64,000 bases of DNA from positions 62,001-126,000 of the forward strand of contig NZ_JAHXYW010000007.1 in the NCBI RefSeq assembly GCF_019969725.1, given 5' to 3'. Position numbers and translations under genes: made by a program. The notes under the pieces were generated by a model, which was not told the DNA's origin, ran no database searches, and saw nothing but the letters and a program-made list of their open reading frames with translations. Below, piece after piece: positions 62,681 to 64,000 of this stretch (its first letter is position 1; every line of letters begins with the position of its first letter). This DNA is from Neobacillus bataviensis. GTDB taxonomy: Bacteria > Bacillota > Bacilli > Bacillales_B > DSM-18226.

Positions 62681-62870
62681 CACCTGTGGCCTTTAGTTCT
62701 TCTCTCTTTTCTTTTTCGCGTTCAAGACGTTTTATATAGATTTCACCTTCTTGCTCAATGTTTTCTAGTTCAAGCCTTCGCTCTTCTCTGCCTGTTTTAA
62801 TGGCCATGAGTGCACTTACTACAATTCCAACCACAACTGCATAAATCCAAATAGGAATAGTCAATATCAT
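62676..62870 (-). CDS. yhaL: Sporulation protein YhaL
   Basis: A 64-residue protein with one N-terminal membrane span (about 4-24) and a long charged helix (EERRLELENIEQEGEIYIKRLEREKEKREE reduced here to its pattern), as in B. subtilis YhaL, a sporulation protein of unknown action. AAAGGAG precedes the ATG. It follows yhaM on the same strand. Confidence 0.88.
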   Translation of the reverse strand: MILTIPIWIYAVVVGIVVSALMAIKTGREERRLELENIEQEGEIYIKRLEREKEKREELKATGE

Positions 62871-62926
62871 TTGCTCCTTTCATTAGTGGCTGTCCACTTT
62901 TTATTAACAACATATTCATTACGATA

Positions 62927-62957
62927 AAAAAAAATAACCCATGATGGGTTATTTTAT
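62927..62957 (-). terminator. Terminator after yhaM
   Basis: Hairpin AATAACCC-atgat-GGGTTATT with A8 on the left, acting as a U-tract leftward. Confidence 0.82.
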
Positions 62958-63901
62958 TTATGAAAAACTGGCTTATAGAATGACCGATTATCCAATGCAT
63001 AAATTCGCTCAGAAAATTCACCAGGCTTTACTCTTTCGAGAGCTCGGTCAAGCATATTCATTTTTGCATCGAGGTTATCAATATAATGAAGAATCTCCGC
63101 CTCTTTAATTAATGGCGGTTTCGGGCTGCCCCATTCAGCTTTACCATGATGGCTTAGAACCAAATGCTGAAGTATAAGCACTTCCTCACCTGTAATTCCC
63201 AGTTCCTCGGCTGCTTTGCCGATTTCATTGATCATAATGGTGATGTGCCCCAGTAAATTACCTTGGATCGTATAGACGGTCGAAATGGGTCCGGATAACT
63301 CCATTACTTTTCCCATATCGTGCAAGATCACTCCTGCATAGAGTAAGTCTTTATCAAGACTGGGATACAAGGATGCAATTGCCTTCGCCAGGTCCAGCAT
63401 GCTAACAACGTGATAGGCTAGTCCTGAGACAAACTCATGATGGTTTTTTGTTGCTGCTGGGTATTCCAGGAACGCCTTTTGATGTTTTTTGATTAAATGA
63501 CGAGTAATTCGTTGGATGTTTGGATTTTTCATTTCAAAAATATATGAGGTCAGCTTGCTGACCATCTCATCTTGACTTAGCGGAGCTGTTTCGAGAAAGT
63601 CATCTAATTTAACGCCATCTGATGGTCCAGATCGTCGAATCTGACGAATTTTTAATTGGCTTTTCCCGCGATAATTTTGTAAATCCCCCTGAATTTTGAC
63701 AATATTTTGGGCTGCGTAGTTTTTTTCTTCCTCTTCACCAACATCCCAGAGCTTTGCCTCTATCTCACCGCTTTGGTCCTGAAGGATTAACGTCAAAAAC
63801 GGCTTGCCATTACTCGCAATTCCTTTTGTTGAACTTTTTATTAATAAAAATAATTCAACCTGTTCCCCAATCTCATAATGCAATACACCTTTAGCCAACA
63901 T
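62954..63901 (-). CDS. yhaM: 3'-5' exoribonuclease YhaM
   Basis: A 315-residue nuclease: an N-terminal OB fold (about 15-100, with [20 protein letters not shown]) followed by an HD domain with metal ligands [13 protein letters not shown] near residue 160, LHDMGK near 195, and further His in LVLSHHG. It degrades RNA and single-stranded DNA from the 3' end and trims terminator stems. I chose ATG 63901, seven bases after AAGGAG; a GTG at 63907 is too close. Confidence 0.95.
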   Translation of the reverse strand: MLAKGVLHYEIGEQVELFLLIKSSTKGIASNGKPFLTLILQDQSGEIEAKLWDVGEEEEKNYAAQNIVKIQGDLQNYRGKSQLKIRQIRRSGPSDGVKLDDFLETAPLSQDEMVSKLTSYIFEMKNPNIQRITRHLIKKHQKAFLEYPAATKNHHEFVSGLAYHVVSMLDLAKAIASLYPSLDKDLLYAGVILHDMGKVMELSGPISTVYTIQGNLLGHITIMINEIGKAAEELGITGEEVLILQHLVLSHHGKAEWGSPKPPLIKEAEILHYIDNLDAKMNMLDRALERVKPGEFSERIYALDNRSFYKPVFHK

Positions 63902-63949
63902 ATCCACGCTCCTTCTTATAGTACGAGTATAACATACCTGGCTATAACT

Positions 63950-64000
63950 CTATGAAATAATCTGAACAGCACCTTTTTCCAACCGAAGAACATTTTCCTT
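63950..64000 (-). CDS. C-terminal end of an upstream gene (possibly yhaN), cut by the window edge
   Basis: An open frame on the minus strand enters at the window end and encodes KENVLRLEKGAVQIIS before a TAG stop. In B. subtilis the gene in this position is yhaN, a large SMC-like ATPase. Sixteen residues are too few to confirm the family. The 48 bases between it and yhaM hold no terminator. Confidence 0.5.
   Translation of the reverse strand, partial: KENVLRLEKGAVQIIS

Noticed and set aside
1..64000. CRISPR arrays, tRNA or rRNA genes, intact insertion sequences
   Set aside because: No regularly spaced direct repeats, cloverleaf arms, rRNA-like blocks or transposase frames were seen.

Overview
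The window is chromosomal DNA from a low-GC, spore-forming member of the Bacillaceae, most likely a Neobacillus, Mesobacillus or Bacillus relative. The evidence is strong AGGAGG-type ribosome binding sites, TTG and GTG starts, a complete gerPA-PF operon with a sigma-K-type promoter, asnO, ecsABC, hpr/scoC, prsA, comK and addAB. From memory, the backbone follows the B. subtilis yhaM-to-yjzD map read backwards: yjzD, yjzC, yitW/U/T/S/L/K, asnO, yisL, gerP, addAB, sipV-like/yhjE/yhjD, comK, yhf genes, hemYHE, yhaA, ecsCBA, hit, trpP, hpr, yhaI, prsA, yhaL, yhaM. I saw no rRNA, tRNA, prophage, CRISPR array or intact insertion sequence.

Layout. 1-4.3 kb: yjzD, clpB with a CtsR operator, yjzC and a first Fnr-type regulator. 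4.3-10.7 kb: an accessory anaerobic/molybdopterin block (mobB, moeA, di-iron repair protein Ric, moaA, a second Fnr, a radical SAM/SPASM protein, a PaaD-like assembly factor). Two promoters here have an Fnr box at exactly the same distance from the -10 box. 10.9-17.6 kb: yit genes (YitU, small proteins, BsuPI-domain protein, YitT, DegV, CvfB, YajQ) and an SDR dehydrogenase. 17.6-21.1 kb: a GH13 amylase-like membrane protein with no recognisable catalytic triad, and asnO. 21.2-21.4 kb: a GC-rich palindromic repeat. 22-25.7 kb: a second accessory block with moeB, a tungsten/molybdenum aldehyde:ferredoxin oxidoreductase, moaD and an unrecognised protein ending in Gly-Gly. 25.8-29 kb: yisL, a c-di-GMP-I riboswitch in front of a truncated CpaF/TadA ATPase, and gerPA-PF. 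29-42 kb: addAB, lepB, TVP38 protein, LCP protein, yhjD, comK, yhzC and an M48 protease. 42-49 kb: azlCD, enoyl-CoA hydratase, lcfB with a FadR operator, lplJ, yhfI. 47.8-55 kb: hemYHE, yhfA, PAP2, M20 hydrolase. 55-64 kb: ecsABC, a repeat-bearing intergenic region, hit, trpP with a TRAP site, hpr, yhaI, two YjcZ-like micro-proteins, prsA, yhaL, yhaM and the tail of a further gene.

How it fits together. The two accessory blocks are functionally linked. One makes and loads molybdopterin and carries iron-sulfur/oxygen-responsive regulators. The other holds the enzyme that needs the cofactor plus its sulfur-carrier pair MoaD/MoeB. This suggests a facultative anaerobe that turns on a molybdopterin aldehyde oxidoreductase and Fe-S repair when oxygen is low. 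The most unusual signals are the riboswitch with its decapitated secretion ATPase, the three covarying hairpins between ecsA and hit, the matched Fnr promoters, and the Gly-Gly-ending protein beside moaD.
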